Shown piece after piece: positions 21,889 to 32,366 of a DNA stretch of 64,000 bases. The position numbers and the translations under genes were made by a program. The stretch is from Mytilus edulis (Eukaryota; Mollusca; Bivalvia; Mytilida; Mytilidae). The DNA is taken from positions 45,902,830-45,966,829 of the forward strand of contig NC_092344.1 in the NCBI RefSeq assembly GCF_963676685.1, read 5' to 3'. Within the stretch, counting starts at the first letter, position 1. Every line of letters begins with the position of its first letter. The notes beneath the pieces were generated by a model. That model ran no database searches, was not told the origin of the DNA, and saw nothing but the letters and a program-made list of their open reading frames with translations.

Positions 21889-23334
21889 GTAGGGTCATAT
21901 GTTAATAGTTCTCTGAGCATTAATTCTGATTTTCCAAGCGGATTTCCTTCTTCAAAATGTCAAAAAGGATGTGAATTGTGTGTAGAGACGCCAAATATAG
22001 CATACGAATTTATTGAAGGCGATGTCTATATTCTAGGATTATTTTCCCTTCACCGGTTATCGGACGATCCTTTTGGTTGTGGCGAGTTTAGAAATTTGTC
22101 ATTTGATGTTCTTTCAGTTGAAGCTTTTTTAAATAGCATTAAAGAATCTCAATCGGAAACTAATATAAAATTTGGAGCAATAGTCTTTGATGATTGTTAC
22201 AGTTCAAGCAGAGCATCGATGATTATTAGTGATCTCTTTACTGGTAAGCTAAAAATACCATCTGAAACAAACCCCATAGATCCAGCTAAAATTGTTGGCG
22301 TTGTGGGTCCTTTTCCAAGCGGCGTCACTGTTCCCGTCACTTTTATGTTTTCTAGTATTGCTCTTCCGTCAATTTCATACGCATCAACGTCACCGGATCT
22401 TGACGACAAAGACATAAATTTTCCGTACTTTTTAAGAACAGTTCCGAGTGATGTAGATCAAGCACATGCAATGGTTGAGGTTCTTAATGCTATGGGTTGG
22501 CAATCAGTTGGTATAGTTTATGTAAATAGCAATTATGGAAGCAAAGGAAAAGATGCTTTTAAACGTGTGGCAAATGCCTCTGGTATTTGTATCGTAGGAG
22601 AAATAACAGTGCAACAAGAAGATACTGCACTGTGGAATTTTGAAATTCAGAACGGTCTGAAATCCATTATGAACAAAGGAACGAATCTGTTTATATACTT
22701 TGGAACAGAAGGGCGAATGGTTGATATTTTGTCTCATATAAGAGACATTGAAAAAATTGAAAAAACGGGTGCTAAATATATTTTTATCGGAAGCGACGAT
22801 TGGGCTGACAGTAGAAATATAAAGAACATGTTTGGAGAAATGATCGAAGGTTCAATTTCCTTCAAGATAAAAACGAGAGCTACAAATACAAACTTTGTTC
22901 AAAACCTAATTAAGAAGACTTCTTCCTTAGACACAGCGAGTTACTGGTATAAGAAATTTTTTCGAAATTATTTTCAATGTTATTTCGAAGACGATTTCGT
23001 TAAAACATTTCCCAAACCATGTTCTGAAAATATAACAATAACAGATACAAATGGCATAATGGCTGATGGAAGAGTTTCACATTGTATATTAGCTGTTAAA
23101 GCATTGACTAAAGGTATTGCAATAGCCAAACCAGAATTATGCCAAGGAGAGGCCGAATTTCCTTGTGCAAACTATAATAGGAATATCGACTTTGTTCGGA
23201 ATAAAATAGCAGAAGTTACAATATTGGACGATAATCAGATATCTTTTAACGTCTTTGATAAAAACAGAAATGGCGATGTTGGTTTCCAGATTCTTCAAAT
23301 AAGAAAAGATGGAGATGAATATGTATATGCAGAG
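21889..23334 (+). CDS. Tandem Venus-flytrap receptor, exon 5 (ligand-binding domain 2)
   Basis: One 1446-bp exon (482 codons, phase 0 both ends) holds the linker and nearly all of a second ligand-binding domain. VGSYVNSSLSI closes domain 1. A cysteine-rich linker follows (CQKGCELC). Domain 2 then begins GDVYILGLFSLHRLSDDPFG. Further landmarks in order are IVGVVGPFPSG, LPSISYASTSPDLDD, FLRTVPSDVDQAHAMVEVL, GWQSVGIVYVNSNYGSKG, FIYFGTEGRMVDILSH, DDWADSR, HCILAVKALTKGI and QISFNVFDKNRNGDVGFQIL. The SYAST and NYG motifs match amino-acid-binding mGluR domains more closely than domain 1 does. Domain 1 is split over four exons while domain 2 is a single exon. Confidence 0.88.
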
Positions 23335-24764
23335 GTAACTATCATATTCACAGTGTTTATTTTAAGATTATGATTTGTAAATCAGTTTCTTATACTAGTA
23401 CCGGTATCAAAATTGCACTTTTCTTTTTCATGGACCAAATGGGATATGTTGGGTTTGGTTTGGTTTGGTTTGGTTTTTTTTTTTTTTTTGGGGGGGGGTC
23501 ATTGTTTAAAACGTTCTGGTAATTCCACATGACATTACATTAGACGTGTTATGTATTTCTTACACCAGGAATATATTTCCTTAACAGTTGTATTTGGCAA
23601 AACCGTTCGGGTTTTTGACCCTCAATGCTCTTCAACTTCGTACTTGAAATTTATTTGTTCTTTTTTTAATTTTTCTATTCGATTTAAATTCTGGTACCTT
23701 TTCTAAATGCTATCGAACTTTTACATAGTGAATGACGGGTAAATATGAGCTACATTTTTAACATTTGAAGTAGCTGAAGAGAGACAAAACTTAATATAAT
23801 AATTTTGAGTTTAAAATATTATTGATACAGGTCAAACGCATTTTTAAGTTTGAAAACTGAATCAAAATCAGTATGCAAAATTGTTTCGGACTTTTCAAAT
23901 AATAATTTTCTATTTGGTCAAGCAAACTAGAACAGCTCATAATATAAAAAAGATGTAAAAAATATATATTAACTGAATGGTTATATGAAATATAATATGT
24001 TTCCCCTTCATACATTTTACAATATTGCTTTATCGTCGTGCAATGTTTCTTAATATTCAATTTATATAGTGTTATGAAGATCATGACTTTCGGTTCGTAT
24101 CACAAGTTTAGTATTTTAAATTTACGTTAAAATGATTTTTTGCTGAATGACACGGAACAAAACATTTCTCTCAATGCCAAGGTCGAGGTAAAACTCGACG
24201 AACTTTAAACTATGAAAATTCATTAAAAAAGCATTAATTGCACAGAAGGATAAATTTATATGTATGGTCACAGAAAATAAACAAAGAAAACAATGATTTA
24301 GAGTTACATATACAAAAAAAACCTACATTACTGAAATCTAATTTATTTATTTGACTAACTGTAACAATAAAAATAATGCGATGTGGTATGATTGCCAATG
24401 AGACAACTATCCACCAAAGTTCAAATAAAGTGGACGTAAGCAGTTTTTGGCAACCGTACGGCCTTCAGTATTAAGTAAAATCCATACCGTATAGTCGACT
24501 ATAAAAGGCACAGACTGGAAAAATTTGAAGCAATTCAAACGAGAAAACTAACGGCCTTATTTATAACAAAACAATTTATGATATACAAATATGTGGTGTA
24601 GTTAAACATGTTTATTGGCACTCAACACTCCCTACAACAGTGGTGTAACAGCGCAACTTAAGAACAAACTATACTTGAAGAATCCGTTGAAAATGTTCTG
24701 TTATACTATTCACTGGTGATTTTTTTCTCTTGTTAATGCTTGTTTTATAATGTTTAAATTTTAG
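23335..24764 (+). other. Intron 5 with low-complexity tract and family 1 repeat
   Basis: Phase 0, gtaact...ttttag. A ggttt repeat runs into poly-T and poly-G at 23449-23499. A family 1 copy lies at about 24380-24680. No other feature. Confidence 0.6.
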
Positions 24765-25017
24765 GTTGGTTCCTATGACAACGACAATTTGATGATTAAA
24801 TCCGAAAATGTAAGAACGGTAATAGGAGACAAACTGTCAGTTGCCGAATGTAAAGCAAATCCAGGTCTTGCAATTCCAGATCTATCATCTTCGTCACCAG
24901 AACAGGAAGACTTCCGATTGGCGGACATTGTAGTGATAGCTCTACTCGGGTCTCTTTGTGTTGTTCTGGTTATTGTAATTGTTGCTGTCGTATATTGTTT
25001 TTGGAGGAAGACAACAG
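24765..25017 (+). CDS. Tandem Venus-flytrap receptor, exon 6 (membrane span)
   Basis: 253 bp, acceptor aaattttag (phase 0), donor acag|gtaaga (phase 1). It opens VGSYDNDNLMIKSENV, the terminal strand of domain 2, at the same position and phase as the VGSY that opens exon 5. An acidic/Ser stalk (SSSSPEQEDF) precedes one hydrophobic span of about 24 residues (IVVIALLGSLCVVLVIVIVA region, about residues 1000-1024), then WRKTTG as a positive stop-transfer. There is no mGluR-type cysteine-rich domain with nine cysteines and no further span. Confidence 0.82.
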
Positions 25018-25951
25018 GTAAGATTTAATACTAGAGTTTGTAAAACCCGAACAATTCAGTCGTTATATTCCGCTGATCTACGATTACTACGTTATCGTAA
25101 GATGAAGAGACATATTACGGGGAGGGACTATACTATTCGGGTTAGTGTATGGACATGACTTTGTCTTTATCTGAAACAAATCTAGATTAGTAAACTGGAA
25201 AGATGAAATTTAATTTATTGACAATATCAATCAAAAATTTACGATACGACATTGTATTTAGAAAATTCTATTTTTAAGGTTGTTTCAGCATTTTCGAATA
25301 AAGTAGATATGGTATGATTGCAAATGAGACAACTCTTCATCCATGTCACAATTTATAAAAGTAAAACATTATCTATAGGTCAAAGTACGGCCTTCAACAC
25401 GGAGCCTTGACTCACACAAAACAGCAAGCAATAAATGGCCCCATAAATGACTAATGTTAAGCCATTCCAACAGGAAAACCAACTGTCTAACCTATATGAA
25501 AAACGAGAAACGAGAAACACGTTTGAACCACACCAACAAATCGACAACCACTAAACTTACTTATTTTCTGACTTAGGACAGGTGCCATGATATTTGCTTT
25601 TATCTGAATTGTAGCAATATATAAAGCTGTCTATATATTATCATTTTATCATTTTAAGGGTATAGACTATTGGTTGCGAACTTGGTGTTCCTATGTTCTT
25701 TTATTCACACAAATAAAAAACCAAGTACTAAAAATATGTATGGACTGTGTGGTAGCAACATATATCATTGTATGTAGATCTTCATCAAAACACTATTGAG
25801 ATAGTATAAAGTAAATTAGCTAGAACAAAACAAATACATTTATTATCCTTCCAGTAGTCTTATGCTTAACGTGTAACTTACCTGTGGTGAATAACATTTG
25901 CTCTGTTCATTCTAATAATCAATTTCTCATATTCGTCTCTGTTTTTTTCAG
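25018..25951 (+). other. Intron 6 with family 1 repeat
   Basis: Phase 1, gtaaga...tttttttcag with a strong polypyrimidine tract. A degraded family 1 copy spans about 25300-25590. Confidence 0.6.
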
Positions 25952-26772
25952 GTCTCCACAAAATGCTTGAAGAAACGAAAGCCAGAATTACAAACTACAA
26001 CGAGATAGGAACGCCGGCAAAAAAACAGAAACAAAAACATTCTGGAAAGAAAAACGGAGATATTGTTTGTTTTGACAACCCTGTGTTTTCTAATGGCGGT
26101 ATCGTTCCTTTAGAACCGCCTGGTCAACACTATCTTCCATTACACGAGTCTGGACAAGTTCGAAGTGCTCATAGATATGACGGAAACCGTCTTGATTTAT
26201 TAAATCAGACGACTCCAAAGCAATCAGTATCTGCCAGTAATCAATCACTTCTGGAAACAACTCGTCCAGATTTACCTCCAAGGAATATCCCCGACACAAG
26301 AATAGTATCCAAATCCGAAAGTGATATTCATAATTCTTATCCCGTGATCAAACCAAAAATGGGAAATTACTTTGCATTAAGCAATCAACCACGCATGGGA
26401 ACTGCGATTCAGACGACTCCAACTGATTCTCTACACTCACAGGGAAGTGTATTTGGTTCCCCTCGCCATCCAGTTGCTACAACTCCAGACGATGAAAATC
26501 CAGAAATCATATTACTACAAACCAAAACTCATATTCCTCCGTCCCAAAGCCTGCCTTCCTCGCCTCGATCGCCATATGAAAAACATAAAATATCACAATC
26601 AAACCAAGAAAATCGAACTCGATCTCCATCGTCACCTGTATCTCATAATAATTCAATTCATTCACAATTTTCTGGTGAAACCCTACATATGACTGGGAAC
26701 TTGTCTCCAGAGCGACGAAAAAGACTGAAAAGTTTCTCATCCGAAGAACCACAGAAAATATCACGTGTCTAA
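25952..26772 (+). CDS. Tandem Venus-flytrap receptor, exon 7 (cytoplasmic tail)
   Basis: Last exon, 821 bp, stop TAA at 26770-26772. It encodes about 272 residues of low-complexity, Ser/Pro/Gln-rich tail, predicted disordered. Visible short motifs are FDNPVF (an NPxF-type sorting or PTB-like motif), DLPPRNIPD (SH3-type proline motif) and several SP/TP sites (SPRSPYEKH, RSPSSPVS, LSPERRKR). No enzyme domain. This suggests coupling through adaptor proteins rather than intrinsic catalysis, which is inference. Confidence 0.82.
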
Positions 26773-27554
26773 AATTCTCATATGTATATATATAATATAC
26801 CACATGACTTGATATTACTAGTAATCGGCATTTACATTCCAGATCTTACTGTTAACCTTGAGAATAGTTGGGTTCTATTTATACATTAGAATATTTTACA
26901 ATATGTTATGTTACTACTATTATTATTATTGATACAAAATATAACTTGGAAAAAAGAATTTCAATTTTGTGTATTTATGAAGTCTCTATGTGAAAAGGGG
27001 GATAGATGGTAACAGAATGTAAATTCCAAACATTTCATACACATCAAAACTTTCTCCTTTCTGAAGGTCTTGTTAAAATGAAACGCTGACTAATTTGTTC
27101 GCGTTATATTGTTTGCAAACGGAAACAACTTTTAATAAAAAAAAAAACAGTGCGTTTCCTTTTGATACAGACCTTCGTGGATAGTTATGAAACTTAGACA
27201 GAAGCTGAACTTCAATATCAAGAAATAGCGTCTAAAGTAAAGTTTTTCTAAAAAAAATCCAGTCACCATTTCACGTAAGTCACCGACAGCAACAATCATA
27301 GGCGAGACGCGGAACCCCTTACGTTTTTATTATTGAACGGGAGCAAAATTTGGTGTAAGAATTTTAGGTTTTACAAAATTCTTTGTGAAGATTTGAAATC
27401 GAAACCTTAAAAAAATTGGAACGCAGATACATGTAAATTAGATACTATCATGGAGTAATTTTTTGTTAAGACCATCCAAATCTCCTGCCGACAAACTACT
27501 TTACTTTAAGTTAGTAACTGATATAGACGGTATAATTCTACTGATAAAAATATT
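26773..27554 (+). other. 3' UTR and downstream flank of the receptor gene
   Basis: AATAAA at 27134-27139, followed directly by an A-run, is the best polyadenylation signal, about 360 nt after the stop. The rest is AT-rich without recognised elements. Confidence 0.45.
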
Positions 27555-29447
27555 GTATAGATAGATAGATAGATAGTTTATTAACGTCTCACCATTAATA
27601 TACACAATACAATATTTACATATATCATAAAACATAAATATATATTAATGCCATTCTTAAAAGAATTATGAGAGACAAAAAGTAAAATTTCATCAAACAA
27701 TAAAAGGACTTTATAAAACTATGTACATGCACTTATTCAAATTTCTTAAACAAATTACAAAAATTTAACAGCCTAAAAAAATTTATCGATATAAAAAACG
27801 TCTCCTTCTGTCTAAAATAGATTTGCAGGTTTTGGCACATTTGTAAATAACATTAACGTTTTGGCATCCCAACACAAAAGACAGTTTCTCACGGTTCGTC
27901 AACATGTTAAAGTTCTCATCTACACTGTTTATATATTCATAAAGTTCGTTCCTTAAATCGTCATAAAGTAGACATTCAATTAGTACATGTTCCTCAGTTT
28001 CAGTTATAGTTTCACACATAAAGCAAGTCCGTTCATGCATTGGTAAACGTTCGAAGCGCCCGGTTTCGATTCGTATGGGTGCAACCCCACATCTGAATTG
28101 CGAATATGCTCTACGTTGAGCAGGAGATAATAGTGTTTTTAAATAAAGTTCACAACTAATTTCGGTTTTAAATGTTCTATATGTCCTTAATTTGTTACTA
28201 CCACCATCCATACGTCTTGCAGAAACTCCATGTAGATCTTCCGTCCACTTATTTCTAAAATCGGTTAAAAGTTTATCTTCTATTTTCGCTAACACCGTAG
28301 TTTTGTGAATGTTCGTGTCATTATACCAGTCACTAATATTACACGATTCAAACTGCTGATAAAGTCTATAATTTGAATTTTTACATGCTTTATAACGCCT
28401 AAAACTATGTTCCGCCCAGTTATGAATTCTTTTATTTAGTCGATCAGTGTTCATATACCTTAAACGATTCCATTGATTTATAACAGTTCGCCACTGCCTT
28501 ACACAAGGTGGTTTCCAGGCTGAATCTCCATTCACTGCTACATTAGGTGTATACCGTCCGACTCCCATATAAAAACGAATTGCCTTATTTTGTATCGAAT
28601 TTATACATGAAAATGTTCTATCACCCCACACTGCCGCTCCGTAGCTGATTGTACTCCAAACAATCGAGTCATACAATTTTGTGAAAGAATCAAACGGTAG
28701 TCCTCCAAAGGATTTATATTTAGATATCACTAGTCCCAAGGCACGGTTGGCGGATGCTGCTACGTGTTTCGCCATTATTTGATAGTCCAAATGCTCCGTT
28801 AACACTAAACCTAGGTATGTATATTTTCCCACCACATTTATGTCAAGTTCGCCACATTTAAAACTGTTTATTGTCCTTGGGGTCGAATTTGGTCGGAAAT
28901 GAACAACGTTTGACTTGTTATGATTTATTGTCATCTTATTCTCTGCACACCAGAGCTGAAGCCCATCCAGCAAAACTTGTAAGTCTGATTCCGAGCCAGC
29001 TAACAAAACAAGGTCGTCAGCGTAAAGTAGAATCGACACATTTTCCTCGTCAATATTTATTCCAACATTTAATGAACATATATACGTAACAAGACCGTTC
29101 ACATACACATTAAAAAGTAATGGTGAGAGCAAACAACCTTGTTTTAGACCGCATTGAACATTGAACCAGTCCGTTAATTGACCATTTACCCGAACACAGC
29201 ACTCTACTGACTTATATAACGACACGATAGAATTATACATATTCCCGCATATTCCAATATCAAGCAATTTCTGACATAACAAATTACGGTCTATCCCATC
29301 GTACGCCTTTCGGAAGTCTATAAAAGCTGTGAAAGTCGACAAACGCTTTAGCTTTCTTGTTTCAATAATTGACGATAATGACTTTATATGATCAATAGTA
29401 CTACGTCCCTTCATATAACGACTTTCTGTAAACAGATTCAGGGCTTT
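27555..29447 (-). mobile_element. 5'-truncated LINE with (CTAT)n tail
   Basis: The minus-strand element starts near 29447, where the coding frame is cut off by a TAA, and runs through the RT ORF. Its 3' end is a short UTR with an atag/ctat microsatellite at about 27556-27577 (plus-strand view). Such simple-repeat 3' tails are normal for several LINE clades. It sits tail-to-tail with the receptor gene. Confidence 0.8.
27783..29447 (-). CDS. LINE ORF2 fragment: reverse transcriptase and C-terminal zinc motif
   Basis: About 554 codons open; the first ATG is at 29414 (543 residues). In ATG numbering: KGRSTIDHI (2-10), FIDFRKAYDGID (31-42), GLKQGCLLSPLLFNVY (89-104), YADD (131-134, the catalytic dyad), NKMTINHNKSNVV, and TYLGLVLTEHLDY (thumb). 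A C-terminal CX2CX8HX4C zinc-binding pattern starts at Cys464 (CFMCETITETEEHVLIEC). It has no internal stop or frameshift, so the insertion is young or the RT region is still intact. The N-terminal endonuclease is missing. Clade (I/Nimb- or Jockey-like) uncertain. Confidence 0.8.
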   Translation of the reverse strand, partial: KALNLFTESRYMKGRSTIDHIKSLSSIIETRKLKRLSTFTAFIDFRKAYDGIDRNLLCQKLLDIGICGNMYNSIVSLYKSVECCVRVNGQLTDWFNVQCGLKQGCLLSPLLFNVYVNGLVTYICSLNVGINIDEENVSILLYADDLVLLAGSESDLQVLLDGLQLWCAENKMTINHNKSNVVHFRPNSTPRTINSFKCGELDINVVGKYTYLGLVLTEHLDYQIMAKHVAASANRALGLVISKYKSFGGLPFDSFTKLYDSIVWSTISYGAAVWGDRTFSCINSIQNKAIRFYMGVGRYTPNVAVNGDSAWKPPCVRQWRTVINQWNRLRYMNTDRLNKRIHNWAEHSFRRYKACKNSNYRLYQQFESCNISDWYNDTNIHKTTVLAKIEDKLLTDFRNKWTEDLHGVSARRMDGGSNKLRTYRTFKTEISCELYLKTLLSPAQRRAYSQFRCGVAPIRIETGRFERLPMHERTCFMCETITETEEHVLIECLLYDDLRNELYEYINSVDENFNMLTNREKLSFVLGCQNVNVIYKCAKTCKSILDRRRRFLYR

Positions 29448-30475
29448 TTATTGGCTTGAGAGTTTTAAGTATTCAATATAATTGTCGAAAGAGCAAAGTC
29501 TATATGAGATAAAAACACGTAGTTCGCTGTATTGATGTCACAACAATTGAAGGGCTCTTTTTTTTTAAATGTTTTTGGGGTTTTCTCGCAAAGCTCTTGT
29601 TGTCCGATTTTTATATGTCTATGGTTATTTGTAGACTTCTCTTTTTGTTTGTTTGTCTTTTGTATTTATTTATTTTTTGGCATATCTTTTTTCAGTATAG
29701 CTTCCTATTTTCTTACTGTTTTATTTCTACTTATTTATTAGCTATCGACTATACATGTATGATTTTACGATGCCTTGATCAAATGTCCATGTCAAGACTC
29801 GAACGATAGCATAGGAATACAGGGTTTCTTTCTTGCATCCCTATACATTGTATATTATTCTAAAGTTTGATTTGATATACGTAGCATAAAGGTGAGAGAC
29901 ACACTGCACTTATAAACATACTACTGTACTTTGACCTATAATGGTTTACTTTTATGAATTGTGATTTGGATGGAGAGTTGTCTCATTGGCACTCATACCA
30001 CATCTTCTTATATCTATATAGAACTGAACAAACATAAGGACACATTTCATAGTCGTTTTAGAACCGCAGTAGGATGTCAAAAGTTACTAACAAAAAACAA
30101 AAACACACTTAGAAAACAATATCAAGAAACCTCTTAAATAATACAAAAACAGGAATAAACCATAGAGAGTAGTTAATTAAAAAAAAGTTAAGTACTCGGA
30201 ATTGTAAAGGATACACCATTGTGTGATCCTTTTATTTTTATTTTTTTTAAATAAACTTTTTGGGGGAATTGGATCTCAAAGAAAGCTTTAGGGTATAACG
30301 TTCACAATTTCAAAATTTCCAAGAATGTCAGAAATACATACAAGGATATATTTGTTCGCCTGTATTTATATCGTAAAGATAACGTGGTAAAAGACTCAAA
30401 ATCAAACAGAAATAGGAAAATAGCTATATCATGACTGTTACAACAAAATCAAATTCGTTTTGGAAAATGTGTGTT
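29448..30475. other. Intergenic with a short interspersed element
   Basis: About 29938-30020 carries the reversed element tggatggagagttgtctcat, also at 20530-20620. The rest is T-rich with no gene recognised. Confidence 0.5.
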
Positions 30476-30491
30476 GGCTCTGAAAAGAGCC
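30476..30491 (-). promoter_or_regulatory. Histone-type 3' stem-loop, minus copy
   Basis: On the minus strand GGCTCTTTTCAGAGCC, six base pairs and a TTTC loop. It lies 75 nt after the stop of the divergent copy. It is identical to the array copies although the 3' UTR between stop and stem-loop is otherwise unrelated in length and sequence. Confidence 0.75.
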
Positions 30492-30566
30492 TTCTTATTT
30501 CTTTCTAATGACTTCCACTGACATAGATGCAAAGTCTGCAATGTTGAAATCCGATGTTGTGACTTG

Positions 30567-30851
30567 TTACTCACTGTCACAGTCAACATTCGACAGTTTC
30601 TGTGTCTTTAATTTTCTCTTTAGTTGAGCGACATGTGTTTTCTGTCTGATACCAAACTCATGTTTCTGGAGCTTTCTGTCGTGGCTAGTTGTAACCGTAA
30701 ATGTGAATCTAAAGCTACTCATGTCATCTCGGTTGGTATTTTCGTATCTTATTTGTAGTGAATCTAAACGGCTGTTGATCATTTTAATCTGTTCACATGC
30801 TTTACGGACAGATAGTGCCAGTCTTTTATCACTACAGAATTTTTCAGACAT
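30567..30851 (-). CDS. Divergent head-to-head copy of the array ORF (94 residues), frameshifted in its middle
   Basis: It begins MSEKFCSDKRLALS, then RKACEQIKMINSRLDSLQIR and RDDMSSFRF, clearly the same family as the sixteen plus-strand copies. It lacks four residues after LALS. After FRF an extra T relative to the array copies shifts the frame, so about 25 residues are unrelated. A net loss of seven bases downstream restores it and the end LKRKLKTQKL is recognisable again. The ORF is open but its centre is probably not the ancestral protein. TATAAA lies at 30908-30913 (minus) and the histone-type stem-loop follows the stop. It may be a decaying copy or a diverged functional paralogue. Confidence 0.6.
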   Translation of the reverse strand: MSEKFCSDKRLALSVRKACEQIKMINSRLDSLQIRYENTNRDDMSSFRFTFTVTTSHDRKLQKHEFGIRQKTHVAQLKRKLKTQKLSNVDCDSE

Positions 30852-30907
30852 TTTTATTCCAAGTGTTTGCAGCTTAGAAAGATAATGTGGATATATTATG
30901 CTGCAAC

Positions 30908-30913
30908 TTTATA
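30908..30913 (-). promoter_or_regulatory. TATA box of the minus copy
   Basis: The minus strand reads tgaatataaagttg, about 57 bp before the ATG. The tgaatataaa context is identical to the array promoters. Confidence 0.55.
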
Positions 30914-30959
30914 TTCATCAAACATATTACTCTGTGTCATATTCATGTTCTGTCATAAA

Positions 30960-31380
30960 GATAGCAAATAGTGTCGACTGACATCGGTGAACATTTCCGG
31001 TAGCAGTGAACAAATGTGACACCAACAGGTTAACTGAAGCGTCCCCTCTGTTCAGACGATCGTTAACATGACACTCTCTGGAATTTGATTGACAAAATCT
31101 TTAAATGATTTTAAAAAGAAACATTTGTTAAAGAACCAATCAGATATTGTTGGTTTTTTTTAAGTCTAAATGGTGAAAATTAACGTGTTTGAATATATTA
31201 ATGAATAAAAAGATTTGATTGGCGAATCTTTAAATAGCAATTGGATACACTAATCTTCAATGTACTTTATTAATCCGTCATTCAACTATCAATATACATC
31301 ATAATTTTCACATCTTAGACAAACAAAAAAATCAACATTATCTGATTGGTTCTTTAACAAATGTTTTTCCAGAGAGTGTC
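30960..31380. promoter_or_regulatory. Shared head-to-head promoter region, minus and plus halves
   Basis: Reading outwards, the minus half (about 30970-31250) is the reverse complement of what precedes each plus ORF: gtcgactgacatcggtgaac, cgtcccctctgttcagacga, then ccaatcagat and gattggcgaatc. The plus half (about 31310-31380) repeats tctgattggttctttaacaa and tccagagagtgtcatgttaa. CCAAT-type motifs (ATTGG/CCAAT) recur several times in both halves. Histone genes in many animals use TATA plus CCAAT promoters; the comparison is inference. Confidence 0.55.
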
Positions 31381-31387
31381 ATGTTAA

Positions 31388-31851
31388 GGTGTAATACCAC
31401 CATTGATTTCCCCCTATTAGTCTTTGTTAAATTTGCACTTTTCAAAAAAATGTGCAGAATTTATCTTTGTTTCAAATAAAGAAATACTTGGCATGAGTAA
31501 AGTTTTATCCTGTCCAGTACTATAGAAAAAAATTCACATAACATTTCATTGCATATCAGAAAAAAAACATCATTGGAAGTTAACCAATCAAATGTCTCCC
31601 CTTATTTTATCTGTGTACAAGGTTTAGTCACCATGTAACCTCAAGATTACAAAATTTTCTATAGAAATTCCAAATAAAAAATAATGGTGTTTTGAAATAC
31701 CCAAGACATATGTTTATGACACAGAAATGTTTTTACTGCAATAAAATGTCGGATTAATCACCTACAACTGTCAAATTCAAGGGAATATTTTTTTAGACCT
31801 ACTTTCGTATACAACCGGATGTGACGTACCATGATTTGGTGGTAATACACC
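31388..31851. mobile_element. 464-bp TIR element inserted into the promoter of unit 1
   Basis: It begins GGTGTAATACCACCA and ends with TGGTGGTAATACACC, 15-bp terminal inverted repeats with one mismatch. It is flanked by TTAA on the left and TAAA on the right. The empty site, atgttaacgatcgtc, is present in all later units. The pattern fits a piggyBac-type TTAA-inserting non-autonomous element with one later substitution. No ORF. Confidence 0.75.
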
Positions 31852-32004
31852 TAAACGATCGTCTGAACAGAGGGGACGCTTCAGTTTACCTGTTGGTGTC
31901 ACATTTGTTCACCGCTACCGGAAATGTTCACCGATGTCAGTCGACACTATTTGCTAACTTTATGACAGAACCTGAAGATGACAAGGAGTAATATGTTTGG
32001 TGAA

Positions 32005-32010
32005 TATAAA
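32005..32010 (+). promoter_or_regulatory. TATA box of unit 1 (same offset in every plus unit)
   Basis: TATAAA in ggtgaatataaatgtg, 65 to 60 bp before the ATG. A start about 30 bp downstream would fall in tttcaacttcatctt and leave a 5' UTR of about 35 nt. The TATA core is unchanged in all sixteen units, including units 14-16, where neighbouring bases have changed. Confidence 0.6.
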
Positions 32011-32069
32011 TGTGTAGAATGATATTTCAACTTCATCTTAATTTCAAAGTTTGATAACCTTGAACAACC

Positions 32070-32366
32070 ATGTCTGAAAAAGTTTGTAATGATAACCGAC
32101 TGGCATTGTACATTGCCGAAAATAAATTCCGTAAAGCATGTGAACAGATTAAACTAATCACCAGACGTTTAAATTTACTACAGATTAGATACGACAAAGC
32201 CAAACGAGATGACATGAAGAGCTTTAGATACACATTACGGTTACAACTAGCCACCACAGAAGGTGCCAGAAACATGTTTTATGAGTATGCAGTCAAACAA
32301 GCGACACAAGTCGGTCGTCTAAAGAGAGAAATAAAGACACAGCAACTGCCCAAAGTTGAACAGTGA
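32070..32366 (+). CDS. Array ORF, unit 1: small basic helical protein, unrecognised
   Basis: 98 residues, intronless. I do not recognise the family, and it is not one of the core histones. Composition: about 22 Lys/Arg against 11 Asp/Glu, so net charge about +11. There is no signal peptide or membrane span. Two helical stretches are likely: residues about 17-50 with heptad-like spacing (KACEQIKLITRRLNLLQIRY), and about 52-92 (YTLRLQLATTEGARNMFYEY, then KQATQVGRLKREIK). This suggests a helical hairpin or coiled coil that may bind nucleic acid; that is inference only. The ATG context caaccATGt is weak to fair. TATA at 32005, histone-type stem-loop at 32536-32551. The TIR insertion at 31388-31851 separates this unit from its distal promoter. 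Confidence 0.7.
   Translation: MSEKVCNDNRLALYIAENKFRKACEQIKLITRRLNLLQIRYDKAKRDDMKSFRYTLRLQLATTEGARNMFYEYAVKQATQVGRLKREIKTQQLPKVEQ

Noticed and set aside
22197-22737. Minus-strand frames opposite exon 5
   Set aside because: Shadows of the receptor exon, whose plus frame has clear domain motifs.
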